Positions 36,102-45,873 of a DNA stretch of 64,000 nt are shown one piece after another; the stretch's first letter is position 1, and every line of letters begins with the position of its first letter. The notes beneath the pieces are model-generated. The model saw only the letters and a program-made list of their open reading frames with translations. It ran no database searches and was not told the origin of the DNA. This DNA comes from Chitinophagaceae bacterium (GTDB lineage Bacteria; Bacteroidota; Bacteroidia; Chitinophagales; UBA10324), in contig CANIPU010000006.1 of the NCBI GenBank assembly GCA_947469485.1, positions 106,110 to 170,109 on the forward strand. The letters are read 5' to 3'. Position numbers and translations under genes: made by a program.

Positions 36102-37067
36102 TTAAATTTTCACCATCAATAATTTTTTTCCTGCACCTGTTCCCTTATCCACTTCCTTAGTAAAATTCAAATCATTATACCCCTTTGCTTTTGCAACTCC
36201 CACATAAACACCCGGGTCTATATTTCCTGATTTAGCAATTCCTGTTACAGCATCAGCAGTTAAAGAAATTTGTCCGCCTCCTTCTGTCTTCATCACAATA
36301 GTTACATCAGCAACAGGCGCAAGTGTTACACTGTCTTGTGCTTCCAATTCCAAACTTGCACTTTTTGGTGGCGAGATAATAGTTTTCAAATCAGCCCATG
36401 TAAACAGTTTTACAAATGCTCCGTCCTCATCATTCTCCCCAATTGTTTTTCCGTCAGCAAGTAAATCAAGAGTAGTAGCATACACATCATTGTTCGCTTT
36501 TGTTTTTGCGTTCGTTGCAGTTGTTGTTTCCGTTGCTGCTGTATAAGCTGCATACTTCAATGCAAATAAATTTGCATCTCCATTATATGCTGCTTCAAAT
36601 CCCACAGGCATGTTTGTGCCACCTCCTAAAAGTTTAGTGTTGTTTGCAGGCACAGCCATAAAACCTTTTGCTGCCACATTCATTGCTACGGTGTGCTCCC
36701 AGTTTTTATTTACTGCTTTATCATACTCCTTACTGCCTGCTGCTTGCAATGCAGGTTTCAAAGCAGCATCAATATAAACTTCCTTAATGTAGCTCTCCAA
36801 TAAATTCCATTTCTTAGTGCAGTTTTTATTCAGAGTAATTAATTCACCTCTGAAAGTTTCAGCATCAAAATCGCGGGCTTCCACTCCCGGCATTGCCTCG
36901 GCTAATCCAAGTGCAGTAAGTATCGCTGTGCCATAGGCAGCATCGTACTTTGTTTTCAGCGCAGTAAATTTTGCTAACTTCAAACTGTAGTTCTGCATGG
37001 CTAATTTTACAATGGCATAAAATTCAGCCTGAGTGCATTTGTAAGCGGTGGGAATTAATTCTTCCAT
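36102..37067 (-). CDS. Cytoplasmic protein of unknown family with C-terminal CarboxypepD-reg-like domain (copy A)
   Basis: A 321-residue protein without signal peptide or membrane segment. Residues 1-220 are mostly helical and contain YKCTQAEFY, KTKYDAA, NCTKKWNLLESYI, NKNWEHTVAMNVAAK, MPVGFEAAYNGD and TKANNDVY; all these blocks recur in copy B at 61823-62767. From the conserved ISPPKSASLELEAQDS onward a beta domain follows (PVADVTIVMKTEGGGQISL, IDPGVYVGVAKAKGYND), like a carboxypeptidase-regulatory/transthyretin-like fold. Function unknown; such domains are usually extracytoplasmic, so the cytoplasmic prediction is odd. A 10-unit 21-bp repeat array starts 138 bases upstream. It is alone between a terminator and the array. 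Confidence 0.8.
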   Translation of the reverse strand: MEELIPTAYKCTQAEFYAIVKLAMQNYSLKLAKFTALKTKYDAAYGTAILTALGLAEAMPGVEARDFDAETFRGELITLNKNCTKKWNLLESYIKEVYIDAALKPALQAAGSKEYDKAVNKNWEHTVAMNVAAKGFMAVPANNTKLLGGGTNMPVGFEAAYNGDANLFALKYAAYTAATETTTATNAKTKANNDVYATTLDLLADGKTIGENDEDGAFVKLFTWADLKTIISPPKSASLELEAQDSVTLAPVADVTIVMKTEGGGQISLTADAVTGIAKSGNIDPGVYVGVAKAKGYNDLNFTKEVDKGTGAGKKLLMVKI

Positions 37068-37205
37068 TTTGGTAAGGGGTTTTAGGTTTGAAAAAAAGAA
37101 TAACGCAATAAAAATTACCTTATTGCCCCAATTGAAATATTAGTCCATTTTTTTATAAAAATAGTCAAAAACCGCATTTCTGCGCTAAATACGCACTTTC
37201 AAAAA

Positions 37206-37415
37206 CTCATATTTCATTCCCCGGTGCTCATATTTCATTTCCCGTCGCTCATATTTCATTTCCCGATGCTCATATTCTATTCCCCGGCACTCATATTATG
37301 CTCCCCTCCGTTCATACGCTACACCCCTCCGTTCTTAAGTTTCATCTCCCCGCTCCAACACCACAACTCCCCGCTCATACCAAACATAGAAGTCCTCATA
37401 ATGTCATACTATATA
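37206..37415. repeat. Array A: ten contiguous 21-bp degenerate tandem repeats
   Basis: Units start at 37206 and every 21 bases. The pattern is CTCATA, then seven mostly T/C-rich variable bases, then CCCCG or CCCGN, then two or three variable bases. The first four units (CTCATATTTCATT-type) are most similar and later ones decay. There are no spacers, so this is not CRISPR. The intergenic region 37068-37435 holds nothing else I can support. Confidence 0.85.
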
Positions 37416-37435
37416 TAATAGCATAACAATCATTT

Positions 37436-38200
37436 TCACAAACTCACCTTCAATCCATCATAACTCAATTCAATTCCTTTCGGTAATTGCTCGCTTACTT
37501 CATCGTGCAATCCCAACTGATGACTAATATGTGTGAGGTAAGTAGTTTCAGCTTTAAATTCTTTCGCCACATCAATGGCCTCCTTCATTGTGAAATGAGA
37601 AATATGTTTTTCATTCCGTAATGCATTCAGTACTAAATATTTTGTACCGTAAATTTTTTTCTTCTCTTCGTCAGGTATCAGGTTAGCATCGGTGATGTAA
37701 GTAAAATCACCAAACCGAAAACCAAGCACAGGCATTTTATAATGCAAAACATTTATCGGAATTATTTCTAAACCCTCTACAGAAAAATTTGTATCGCCGT
37801 TTATTGAATGAAAATTCAGTTCAGGAATACCAGGATAATCATTCTTTTCAAAAATATACGGAAACTCTTCGCGCAGTTTTTTCTGAGTGAAATCAGTAGC
37901 ATAAACTTCCATCGGCTTCTTCATAAAATAATTGAAAGCACGAATGTCATCCATGCCGGCTGTGTGGTCTTTGTGGCTATGTGTAAAAATTAGCCCATCA
38001 AGCCGTTGCACATTTTCGCGCAACATCTGCTGACGAAAATCGGGACCGCTGTCCACCACAAAAACTTTTCCTTCGTGCTCAATCAATATTGATGAACGAA
38101 GGCGATTGTCTTTTTTATTTGTTGAAGCGCAAACCCGGCATGGGCAACTGATAACGGGAACACCCTGGGAAGTTCCTGTGCCGAGAAAAGTGATTTTCAC
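37436..38200 (-). CDS. MBL-fold metallohydrolase (PhnP-like)
   Basis: A 254-residue metallo-beta-lactamase-fold protein. It begins MKITFLGTGTSQGVPVISC and has the PCRVCAS cysteine pair and KDNRLRSS typical of the PhnP/lipB-adjacent group, the metal site HSHKDHTAGMDDIRAF, and THISHQLGLHDEV near the C-terminus. A phosphodiesterase-like activity is expected; the substrate is unknown. It overlaps the small gene upstream by four bases, so they are translationally coupled. Confidence 0.88.
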   Translation of the reverse strand: MKITFLGTGTSQGVPVISCPCRVCASTNKKDNRLRSSILIEHEGKVFVVDSGPDFRQQMLRENVQRLDGLIFTHSHKDHTAGMDDIRAFNYFMKKPMEVYATDFTQKKLREEFPYIFEKNDYPGIPELNFHSINGDTNFSVEGLEIIPINVLHYKMPVLGFRFGDFTYITDANLIPDEEKKKIYGTKYLVLNALRNEKHISHFTMKEAIDVAKEFKAETTYLTHISHQLGLHDEVSEQLPKGIELSYDGLKVSL

Positions 38201-38475
38201 ACTGCCAGTTTTGCCTGTTGAAGATTTAATACAAAACTGGTTTCCTTCTCATCCAACTGAGAGAAATCAATATCAAGTTCAGGTATCATTTCTAAAAAAG
38301 AATTAATGCGTGACTCCAAGTCAAAATATTTATTGACAACAATTACGCGCCTATCCTGCAACACACAATAACCTGATTTGAATGAACCCTTCTCATAACG
38401 AATCACATATCTTGATTCCTTTAAAATATTTTCAATTTTCTGAAGCGACTGAGGAGTGTATTTAAACATATGCAA
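38197..38475 (-). CDS. Small conserved protein of unknown function (92 aa)
   Basis: A 92-residue soluble protein, no signal peptide. The N-terminal third (YTPQSLQKIENILKESRYVI) looks helical, then beta-like RYEKGSFKSGYCVLQDRRVI and VVNKYFDLESRINSFLEMI. Its ATG-TGA overlap with the MBL-fold gene supports that it is real and co-expressed. The family is not recognised by name. Confidence 0.75.
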   Translation of the reverse strand: MHMFKYTPQSLQKIENILKESRYVIRYEKGSFKSGYCVLQDRRVIVVNKYFDLESRINSFLEMIPELDIDFSQLDEKETSFVLNLQQAKLAV

Positions 38476-38559
38476 TTTGAATGTTTCAAAGATAGAACAG
38501 CCTTAGTTGTAACTGCAACCCAATAAATTTAATTGTTAGTTTGTTAATAAGCGCCTGGG

Positions 38560-38591
38560 TTTGGCAGAATGATTATGCTTAAGTAGGTTTG
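38560..38591 (+). promoter_or_regulatory. Bacteroidota-type promoter of the porin-like gene
   Basis: TTTG at 38560-38563 and TAGGTTTG at 38584-38591 with 20 bases between. The ATG at 38596 is only five bases downstream, so the transcript would be leaderless or nearly so unless another start is used. Confidence 0.5.
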
Positions 38592-38595
38592 GCAC

Positions 38596-39216
38596 ATGCT
38601 CAGAAAAATAGTATTCATTTTCTTTTGTACTTTTTTATTTCAGTCTGCCAAAGGTCAATTCAAAGGAGGTTTTTATGCAGGTATTAATGGAACGCAGGTA
38701 GATGGAGATAGAATTGCCGGTTTTTATAAATTGGGAATGAATTTGGCGGCAACTGTTGAGTATCCATTAGGAGAACATATGGGAGCATCAATGGAAATTG
38801 CTTACACACAAAAAGGAAGTCAAACAAAATGGCAGCAGGGAGTTCCTCGTCAGTATTTTTTAAAACTGGATTATGTTGAAGTGCCCTTAATGTTGAATTA
38901 CCATGACAATAAAAAAGTTACACTAAGTGCAGGTATAGGAATTAACGCACTGGTGTACAATTACGAAGAAATTGTAAACTATAATCCCACAAATAATTTA
39001 TCAAGTATTCGCAGTTTAGATAAAAAGGATATTGAGCTAAAAGCTGGAGCTTCATACCAATTGTCCAGACACTGGATGATTAATGTGGTTTATTCGTATT
39101 CTGTTTTATCAATGGGCATTTCTGATGATAGTCCGTATTTGAACGGAGGTTTATTTAATAACCTTGTTTCATTCCGTTTGGGTTATATGATTAAAGGAAT
39201 GGCACAGAGTAAATAA
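38596..39216 (+). CDS. Outer-membrane beta-barrel (PorT-like superfamily) protein
   Basis: A 206-residue protein with signal peptide (IVFIFFCTFLFQSAKGQ). It has typical OMP_b-brl_2 features: FKGGFYAGINGTQVDGDRIAGFYKLGM, GASMEIAYTQKGSQ, LDYVEVPLMLNY, SAGIGINALVYN, and the final strand NLVSFRLGYMIKGM. An eight-stranded barrel is expected. Function unknown. Divergent from the 92-residue gene; a promoter is seen just upstream. Confidence 0.85.
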   Translation: MLRKIVFIFFCTFLFQSAKGQFKGGFYAGINGTQVDGDRIAGFYKLGMNLAATVEYPLGEHMGASMEIAYTQKGSQTKWQQGVPRQYFLKLDYVEVPLMLNYHDNKKVTLSAGIGINALVYNYEEIVNYNPTNNLSSIRSLDKKDIELKAGASYQLSRHWMINVVYSYSVLSMGISDDSPYLNGGLFNNLVSFRLGYMIKGMAQSK

Positions 39217-39261
39217 ATATCATTCTGAATATTATTTTTTTCAAACTATAACCGATTAACA

Positions 39262-40152
39262 TTATTCTTCAGCAATTTTCAATGAGGTCATTGTTAACGA
39301 ACCTCCAATTGCTTTATCGTTGAACAAGCTCACCTTTTCATTTTCTTCTTTCAATGCTAAAGTGTAAATCAAAGGAAGATAATGTTCAGGAGTAGGAATA
39401 GAAAGTTCGAATGCTTTGCCTTGTGAATGATAATTTATAAGTGATTTGTGATCACCGTTGAGAATATATTTTTTCATTTCAGAATTGGCTTCCAGAGCCC
39501 AGTCATACCCATATTCGGGTTCATTTAATTTATTCCACGCTACCATACTAAGATTGTGTACCATGTTTCCGCTTCCGATAATCAGGACACCTTTTTGGCG
39601 CAGCGATGCAAGTTCTTTCGCTAGGTCGTAATGATATTGCGCAGGTTGTGTGTAATCAAGACTCAACTGCAACACGGGTACATCAGCATTCGGATACAGC
39701 CGACTGATGACACTCCATGCACCATGGTCTAATCCCCACTTATCATCCAAACCGATTTCTGTTTTGTGAATAATATTTTTTGTTTCCTTAGCCAGCATTG
39801 GATTTCCGGGAGCAGGATACACCACATCAAACAATGCTTGCGGAAATCCGCCGAAGTCATGAATAGTCTGAGGTTTTTCCATGGCTGTGATAAAGGTACC
39901 CTTGGTTTCCCAGTGTGCCGACACACAAATAATTGCATTTGGTTTAGGTAAAGTTTTTCCAATGTTGCGCCAGCCTGTTACAAATTCGTTTTCTTCAATT
40001 GCATTCATAGGACTGCCATGCCCCATAAACAGCACAGGCATTTTATCTGTGCTATTATAATTTGAAGTAATTTTATTCAGTTCATTCAGTTTCATAGTTG
40101 TACCTGCAATTGGAATAATGGCTAATGATTTTAGAAAAAGTTTTCTGTCCAT
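39262..40152 (-). CDS. ygiD: Extradiol aromatic ring-opening dioxygenase, DODA/YgiD family
   Basis: A 296-residue member of the class III extradiol dioxygenases. The zinc ligands lie in MGHGSPMNAI, CVSAHWET, WGLDHGAWS and IGSGNMVHN. It ends in a conserved EHYLPLIYTLALKE region. The N-terminus has about 35 extra residues including a hydrophobic SLAIIPIAGTTMK, which may be a Tat-like or Sec signal. It may act on DOPA or another catechol. Confidence 0.9.
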   Translation of the reverse strand: MDRKLFLKSLAIIPIAGTTMKLNELNKITSNYNSTDKMPVLFMGHGSPMNAIEENEFVTGWRNIGKTLPKPNAIICVSAHWETKGTFITAMEKPQTIHDFGGFPQALFDVVYPAPGNPMLAKETKNIIHKTEIGLDDKWGLDHGAWSVISRLYPNADVPVLQLSLDYTQPAQYHYDLAKELASLRQKGVLIIGSGNMVHNLSMVAWNKLNEPEYGYDWALEANSEMKKYILNGDHKSLINYHSQGKAFELSIPTPEHYLPLIYTLALKEENEKVSLFNDKAIGGSLTMTSLKIAEE

Positions 40153-40239
40153 TATTAGAAAATTCTCTTTAAGATATTTTGGTAACTTAGTTTTATTGAT
40201 AAAAGTGCGTAAAAACTAATAAACAACTTTATCCTATTC

Positions 40240-41283
40240 TTAATTTTCAATTTCAAATAAAACCCCACCAACATTTCCGGGTGGTTTTTTATTCAGATGC
40301 CGATATGATTTGTCGGTGGCTTCGCGTCCGCGTGGAGTTCGTTTTAAATATCCTTCCTGAATCAGAAATGGTTCGTAAACTTCTTCAATAGTTCCTGCTT
40401 CTTCGCCACAAGCAGTAGCAATGGTTGTTATGCCTACTGGCCCGCCTTTAAATTTATCAATTATGGCTGATAGAATACGGTTGTCCATTTCATCCAAACC
40501 ATGTTCATCCACATTAAGCGCTTTCAATCCATACTTAGCAATTTCCAAATCAATTTTTCCATTGCCTTTCACCTGAGCAAAATCCCTTACGCGACGAAGA
40601 AGTGCATTTGCAATTCGAGGTGTTCCACGACTGCGACCTCCGATTTCCATCACTGCTTCTTTTGATATGGGAGTTTTCAGAATTTCTGATGAGCGTTCAA
40701 TAATTTTATTTAATACTTCGGCGGAGTAGTATTCCAACCGAGAGGTAATACCAAATCGTGAGCGCAATGGCGACGACAACAAACCTGAACGGGTAGTTGC
40801 ACCAACTAATGTAAATTGATTCAGATTGAGTTGAATGCTTCGTGCGTTTGGACCGCTGTCAAGCATTATATCAATCTTATAATCTTCCATAGCTGAATAC
40901 AGATATTCCTCAACTACTGTTGATAGACGATGAATTTCATCAATAAATAAAACATCTCGTTCACCCAAATTAGTCAGCAAGCCGGCAAGGTCGGCGGGCT
41001 TTTCCAAAACCGGTCCTGATGTGATTTTAATATTCACTCCAAGCTCATGAGCAATAATGTGCGATAATGTTGTTTTACCTAAACCTGGAGGTCCATGCAA
41101 CAATACATGGTCAAGTGCCTCACCTCTTTGTTTTGCAGCTTTTATAAAAACTTTCAGATTCTCAACAATCTGAGGTTGCCCCATAAATTCGTTAAACTCT
41201 GCCGGACGAAGAACTTTTTCAATTTCTTTTTCTTCAGCAGAAAGGGCTTCTTTTTCAGACTCTAAATTTGGATTGCGCGACAT
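40240..41283 (-). CDS. ruvB: Holliday junction branch migration ATPase RuvB
   Basis: The frame opens at 41334, but the methionine at 41283 ([18 protein letters not shown]) fits RuvB. AAA+ signatures: [53 protein letters not shown]; then the winged-helix C-terminus with [20 protein letters not shown] and YRHL. It drives branch migration with RuvA. The 3' end of the gene forms a GGTGG/CCACC hairpin that could help termination. Normal length. Confidence 0.96.
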   Translation of the reverse strand: MSRNPNLESEKEALSAEEKEIEKVLRPAEFNEFMGQPQIVENLKVFIKAAKQRGEALDHVLLHGPPGLGKTTLSHIIAHELGVNIKITSGPVLEKPADLAGLLTNLGERDVLFIDEIHRLSTVVEEYLYSAMEDYKIDIMLDSGPNARSIQLNLNQFTLVGATTRSGLLSSPLRSRFGITSRLEYYSAEVLNKIIERSSEILKTPISKEAVMEIGGRSRGTPRIANALLRRVRDFAQVKGNGKIDLEIAKYGLKALNVDEHGLDEMDNRILSAIIDKFKGGPVGITTIATACGEEAGTIEEVYEPFLIQEGYLKRTPRGREATDKSYRHLNKKPPGNVGGVLFEIEN

Positions 41284-41434
41284 GATTTTGACGGTTTCAA
41301 ACCTACTCGAAAAATAGTTCCGATGAAATTTCAATTACACACAATAGTATATCAATTATGCAATTATGATTACACACATTCGTTATTCGGAAAGATTTTT
41401 GTAAGACCATAACAGTTCAATTAAATTTACATCT

Positions 41435-42691
41435 GTGAAAAAATTAATAACAGTATTTGTCTCCTTCCTTTTTATAGTTCAAAGTTCTTTTGCTTCCGTT
41501 ATTTTAATTCCAATGGATTTAAAACAAGCACAGCATCTGAAAGCTTATGGAATTGCTTACTGGGTTTTGAAACACGATATTACTGTTGACTGGATGTTGA
41601 ATTACCGAGGTGGAAGTTTTGCATTTCCATATACAAAAATATTTGAAGACGAATGTGTAGTGCGGGGAGTGAATTATGAAGTAGTTCCTGAAGCAAAGTA
41701 CCAATCAATAATTGCTGAAATACAAAATCCGGAAGTCAATCAGGATATTGTAAAACTTGAAAAGGCACCTAAAATTGCTGTGTATTCTCCAAAAAACAAA
41801 CTGCCATGGGATGATGCGGTTACTATGGTTTTAACTTATGCTGAAATTCCTTATGATCTTGTTTATGATGATGATGTAATGGAAGGAAAATTGCCACTAT
41901 ATGATTGGCTGCACTTGCATCACGAAGATTTTACAGGCCAGTACGGAAAATTTTATGCGCAATTCGGAACACAACAGTGGTTTAAGGATGACGAAAAAGT
42001 TCAGGAAGAGTCTGCAAAAAAATGGGGTTTTCAAAAAGTATCTCAATTAAAACTAGCTGTTGCTCATAATATCCGAAACTATGTGGCAGGTGGCGGATTT
42101 TTGTTTGCAATGTGCTCAGCAACTGATTCATATGACATAGCGCTTGCAGCCGATGGTGTTGATATTTGCGGAAGCGTGAATGATGGTGATCCTATGGATG
42201 CAGAGGCACAGAAAAAACTGAATTTCAACAATTGTTTTGCATTTGAAAATTTCAATATCGTTACCAATCCTATGGAATATGAGTTCAGTAACATAGATGC
42301 AACTAATCCGCGTCCTAAAATGGAAGACGATTATTTTAATCTGTTTGATTTTTCTGCAAAGTATGATCCGGTACCAACCATGTTGTGCCAAGACCATACT
42401 AAAACTATAAAAGGATTTATGGGGCAGACCACTGACTTCAGAGAGAAATTTATAAAATCAGATGTATTAATTATGGGGGAATACAAAGCTTTTGGTATGG
42501 CAAGATATATTCATGGAAATTTTGGAAAAGGAATGTGGACATTCTTCGGAGGTCATGATCCGGAAGATTATCAGCACATGGTATACGACCCGCCAACTGA
42601 TTTGGCTTTGCATCCAAACTCCCCTGGTTATCGTTTGATTTTGAATAATGTCTTATTTCCGGCAGCAAAAAAGAAGCACCAGAAAACCTGA
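41435..42691 (+). CDS. Conserved exported protein, often called 'asparagine synthetase B' in databases
   Basis: A 418-residue protein with a signal peptide (FVSFLFIVQSSFASV). Conserved text includes AYWVLKHDITVDWMLNYRGG, KIAVYSPKNKLPWDDAVTMV, LPLYDWLHLHHEDFTGQYG, GGGFLFAMCSATDSYDIALA and the C-terminal GKGMWTFFGGHDPEDYQHM. The last blocks resemble the glutamine-amidotransferase-like fold also seen in DUF4159 and ThuA proteins. The database label asparagine synthetase B is not supported by any AsnB motif seen here. It overlaps the following small exported protein (TGATG). Confidence 0.8.
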   Translation: MKKLITVFVSFLFIVQSSFASVILIPMDLKQAQHLKAYGIAYWVLKHDITVDWMLNYRGGSFAFPYTKIFEDECVVRGVNYEVVPEAKYQSIIAEIQNPEVNQDIVKLEKAPKIAVYSPKNKLPWDDAVTMVLTYAEIPYDLVYDDDVMEGKLPLYDWLHLHHEDFTGQYGKFYAQFGTQQWFKDDEKVQEESAKKWGFQKVSQLKLAVAHNIRNYVAGGGFLFAMCSATDSYDIALAADGVDICGSVNDGDPMDAEAQKKLNFNNCFAFENFNIVTNPMEYEFSNIDATNPRPKMEDDYFNLFDFSAKYDPVPTMLCQDHTKTIKGFMGQTTDFREKFIKSDVLIMGEYKAFGMARYIHGNFGKGMWTFFGGHDPEDYQHMVYDPPTDLALHPNSPGYRLILNNVLFPAAKKKHQKT

Positions 42692-43146
42692 TGAAAAAAT
42701 TAATTATTGCATTGTTGATTTTTATAGGCTCTGAGTCTTTTGCTCAGAATTGTTTGGATATGGTAGCACAAAATCAATTGAATTCTATAATTGGGCTTAA
42801 TGGTGATTATGAAATTGAGTTCAAAAAATCTGTTGAAATAAATGCTGGAAAATCTTCAATGACCAATATTGAAACAGAAGGAGATTATCAATATATAATT
42901 GTTCTGGTATGCAAAAGCGGAGTAAAGGGATGTGGATTGGAATTACAAGATGAAAGCGGAACACAACTTAATTATGTTTTGAATTATGCTGGAGCTGAAA
43001 ATTATTATGCCTCTATAGAATTCGATTCAAATCTTAAAAGTATTTATCGTATATTATGTAATTCAACTTCTACCGGTTGTGCCCAATTAGTATTGCTGAG
43101 CAAATTAAATGAAGAGGAAGACGAAAAAACAAAACGGAAATATTAA
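42691..43146 (+). CDS. Small exported protein of unknown function
   Basis: A 151-residue protein with a signal peptide (LIIALLIFIGSESFAQ). Five cysteines (NCLDMV, LVCKSGVKGCGLE, RILCNSTSTGCAQL) suggest disulfides in a small beta-rich domain. It starts within the stop of the preceding gene (TGATG), so it is translationally coupled to it. It converges on the putative porin gene with a four-base overlap. Family not recognised. Confidence 0.78.
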   Translation: MKKLIIALLIFIGSESFAQNCLDMVAQNQLNSIIGLNGDYEIEFKKSVEINAGKSSMTNIETEGDYQYIIVLVCKSGVKGCGLELQDESGTQLNYVLNYAGAENYYASIEFDSNLKSIYRILCNSTSTGCAQLVLLSKLNEEEDEKTKRKY

Positions 43147-45041
43147 TTCCAGAACATCCAACTGACTCCAAATTTAAAACTGCGGTCTGCTGATGGATAA
43201 GTTGGCGAAGTAAAATATCCTGGTGAAAATATATGTTGATCAAGGTTTTCTAAGCGAAGAAATATTCTTGCAGATTTAATTTTCAGATTGATGAAAAAAT
43301 CAGCAACAGGATAATACTTCATCAATTCATTGTTCTGCTGATAATAAGTAAGCATTGCAGGATTGAAAGCCGGAGCATAATAATCACTCACATAATTAAC
43401 AGCTATACCGGTACAAAGCATCAAAGCGTTTTTAAAAAGATTACCTTCTATATACAATGTATGCCTACCTACATAAGTTGGAAATTGAAATACTTTTTCA
43501 TTCAAAAAATTTAAACCAATTTCATTATTAAGGTGAATTTTTCCAAGCCTGAAATTCTTTGAAGCATAAATACACCAGCCATTTAATGTTCCATTGAATT
43601 GTGCTGGTTCTGCAGTAACTGAATAATATGTTGGATTTTGATTGATAACATATTTTATCCCTGCGGTTGTATGATTCCTGAAATTGCTGAATGCCAACTC
43701 GACAAATGTTTCGGTTGATGGTGTAAAGGAATTGTTCCAGAAATAATGATTGGAGTAATAATGATTTTTATTCCAGGCGTTCGGAATGCGGTTCGAATTT
43801 AAAATCAAATAAATGAATCGGAGCGAATTGGTGTGGTATGATAAATAGGAATTCAAGTGATACTCAAAATCGCCCGTTGACAAAGTTCCGGCTGTTGCAT
43901 TCAGGTAAACAGAAAACGGATTCAGTTTTTCATGCAAAGAATACATTTCGAATCCTGCTTTTATTTCATGCACAATAGCTGTGGAATGATAAGTGAATCG
44001 ATGCAAATCATGAGATGCATAAATGCGAAAAGGAAATTTTCTATATACAATACTATTATCAGTTGAATCCCTGCTCTTGATATCTTCCCATTTCAAAGAA
44101 ATTTCATTGTGCAAATTGGAATAAGAAGAAGTATCGAAAGTGCTGTCGATACTTACGAAATGCGTGTTGAAATAAAACGGAAAGTCCAATGAATCATCAG
44201 AATAGCTGTAGCCATATTTTGAATAATCAATGTGATGTTGCAGACGAACAGATGAATTAAATTGTTGCTGATAAGTGGTGTCATTGATTTTTGTTACATA
44301 CTTATTACCCCACGAATAAGAATGATATGCACCATAATGGGTTCCTCGCAGCGAAGCTGATGCATTATTGAGATTAACATCCGCCAGTGATTTATCAATG
44401 AGCAATGGATCGGTAAAAACACTATCTTCATTTACGCCACCATTCAATTCCCATTTCAGGCGATTGAGAATTACATAAGGCGAAACCTGATACCTCTGAT
44501 TATTTGATCGGACATCGGCAAACACATCAATGTCAAAAATATTTGAATGTTGTCGGGAGTAAAATCCAGGAACACCCTGACGGAAAAATTCAACTCCGAT
44601 ATTCGTATTTCTCCCGAAATTTTGTGTATGTGTTCCAATTAACTGTTGTTCGCTTTTACTGCCTGAGGTAAAAAATAAGTGAGTATATGGTTTTGCAGTA
44701 TTATATAAATGAAGTTTTTCCGGCGTCATTAAGTAAGGCTCAATTGATTCTGTCAATCCCCATTTCATTCCCGTTTCATATTGCGAATGATAAACAGTTC
44801 TGAAACCTGGTGTTGCATTTACACCAAGATTCATCCAGCCAAATTGCTGCTGCATCAAATCGTACTCATGAAAAAGTGTGATGCTTGTATCAATGACTCT
44901 TAAATAATTCCGGAAATCAGGATGAAAATATTTTGTCCAGCTTGGATTATAGCGATGATATGTAGAGTCATCACCTATTGCGAAAGTTTTATCGCTAAGA
45001 AAAAGGAGAAATAAAAAACTGAATAATATTTTTCGAATCAT
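43143..45041 (-). CDS. Putative outer-membrane porin
   Basis: A 632-residue barrel protein with signal peptide (ILFSFLFLLFLSDKTFAI). Conserved Bacteroidota putative-porin features: DTSITLFHEYDLMQQQFGW, NLGVNATPGFRT, TEGSKSEQ-type strands (FFTSGSKSEQQLIGTH), GVEFFRQGVPGFYSRQ, and a C-terminal aromatic strand (DRSFKFGVSWMFWN). The final Trp-Asn tail matches barrel ends. It is the third gene after lpxK and punA on the minus strand (ten-base gap). Confidence 0.87.
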   Translation of the reverse strand: MIRKILFSFLFLLFLSDKTFAIGDDSTYHRYNPSWTKYFHPDFRNYLRVIDTSITLFHEYDLMQQQFGWMNLGVNATPGFRTVYHSQYETGMKWGLTESIEPYLMTPEKLHLYNTAKPYTHLFFTSGSKSEQQLIGTHTQNFGRNTNIGVEFFRQGVPGFYSRQHSNIFDIDVFADVRSNNQRYQVSPYVILNRLKWELNGGVNEDSVFTDPLLIDKSLADVNLNNASASLRGTHYGAYHSYSWGNKYVTKINDTTYQQQFNSSVRLQHHIDYSKYGYSYSDDSLDFPFYFNTHFVSIDSTFDTSSYSNLHNEISLKWEDIKSRDSTDNSIVYRKFPFRIYASHDLHRFTYHSTAIVHEIKAGFEMYSLHEKLNPFSVYLNATAGTLSTGDFEYHLNSYLSYHTNSLRFIYLILNSNRIPNAWNKNHYYSNHYFWNNSFTPSTETFVELAFSNFRNHTTAGIKYVINQNPTYYSVTAEPAQFNGTLNGWCIYASKNFRLGKIHLNNEIGLNFLNEKVFQFPTYVGRHTLYIEGNLFKNALMLCTGIAVNYVSDYYAPAFNPAMLTYYQQNNELMKYYPVADFFINLKIKSARIFLRLENLDQHIFSPGYFTSPTYPSADRSFKFGVSWMFWN

Positions 45042-45050
45042 CTGTGATTT

Positions 45051-45872
45051 TTACAACACTGCAACCAGTTCTCGAATGATTAATGACATTCTTGGTTCGG
45101 CTTCTTTTGCTGCTGCTACAACTTCCTGATGAGAAATTTTTTGTGGTGTGATTGGATTACCTTCATCAGTAATAACGCTGACACCAAAAATTTTCATTCC
45201 TGCATGATTTCCAACTATAACTTCCGGTACCGTACTCATGCCAACTGCATCTCCTCCGATTATACGCATGTACTTGTATTCAGCAGGAGTTTCAAAAGTT
45301 GGTCCTGGTACTCCTACATATACTCCTTCATGACAAGTGATATTGTTTTTTTTAGCAATTGATTTAGCTTTTTCAATTAATACTTTATCATAAACAGCAT
45401 GTTGGTCAGGAAATCTCGGACCAAGCGCATCGTGATTTTTTCCTAATAAAGGGTTTTCGGGTTGAAGATTAATGTGGTCATTAATTATCATCAGCTCTCC
45501 AACTTTAATGGCAGGATTTAATCCGCCGGCTGCATTTGTAACTATTAAAGTATTTGCTCCGCACGCCTTCATTACTCTGGTTGGAAAGGCAACCTCCTGC
45601 ATTGTGTAACCTTCATAAAAATGAAATCGCCCCTGCATAACTGCAACATTTTTTCCGCTTAACTCACCCAGAATTAATTTTCCGGGATGTCCAATTACAG
45701 TTGAAACTGGAAAATGCGGGATGTCTTTATAATCTATTGTTGCATTGACTTTAACCTGATTCACCAATTCGGCTAAACCACTGCCGAGAATAATGCAAAC
45801 TTCAGGTTTAAAGTTGCTTTTGGCCCGAATAAAGTTCGAGGCATCTTCTATTTTCTTTATTAAGTCTTCCAT
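45051..45872 (-). CDS. punA: Purine nucleoside phosphorylase
   Basis: A trimeric-type purine nucleoside phosphorylase of about 273 residues. The frame extends to 45911, but the ATG at 45872 (MEDLIKKIEDASNF) fits the family and directly follows the lpxK stop by one base. Motifs: IILGSGLAEL, VIGHPGKLILGEL, MQGRFHFYEGY, VTNAAGGLNP, NDHINL, YVGVPGPTFETPAEY, DAVGMSTVPEVIV and GVSVITDEG. It cleaves purine nucleosides with phosphate. Confidence 0.95.
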   Translation of the reverse strand: MEDLIKKIEDASNFIRAKSNFKPEVCIILGSGLAELVNQVKVNATIDYKDIPHFPVSTVIGHPGKLILGELSGKNVAVMQGRFHFYEGYTMQEVAFPTRVMKACGANTLIVTNAAGGLNPAIKVGELMIINDHINLQPENPLLGKNHDALGPRFPDQHAVYDKVLIEKAKSIAKKNNITCHEGVYVGVPGPTFETPAEYKYMRIIGGDAVGMSTVPEVIVGNHAGMKIFGVSVITDEGNPITPQKISHQEVVAAAKEAEPRMSLIIRELVAVL

Positions 45873-45873
45873 T

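Noticed and set aside
37224..37418. 64-residue frame made of heptapeptide repeats (LIFHFP type) across array A
   Set aside because: It is a by-product of the 21-bp period; units decay without regard to codons, and no ribosome-binding site or homologue is apparent.
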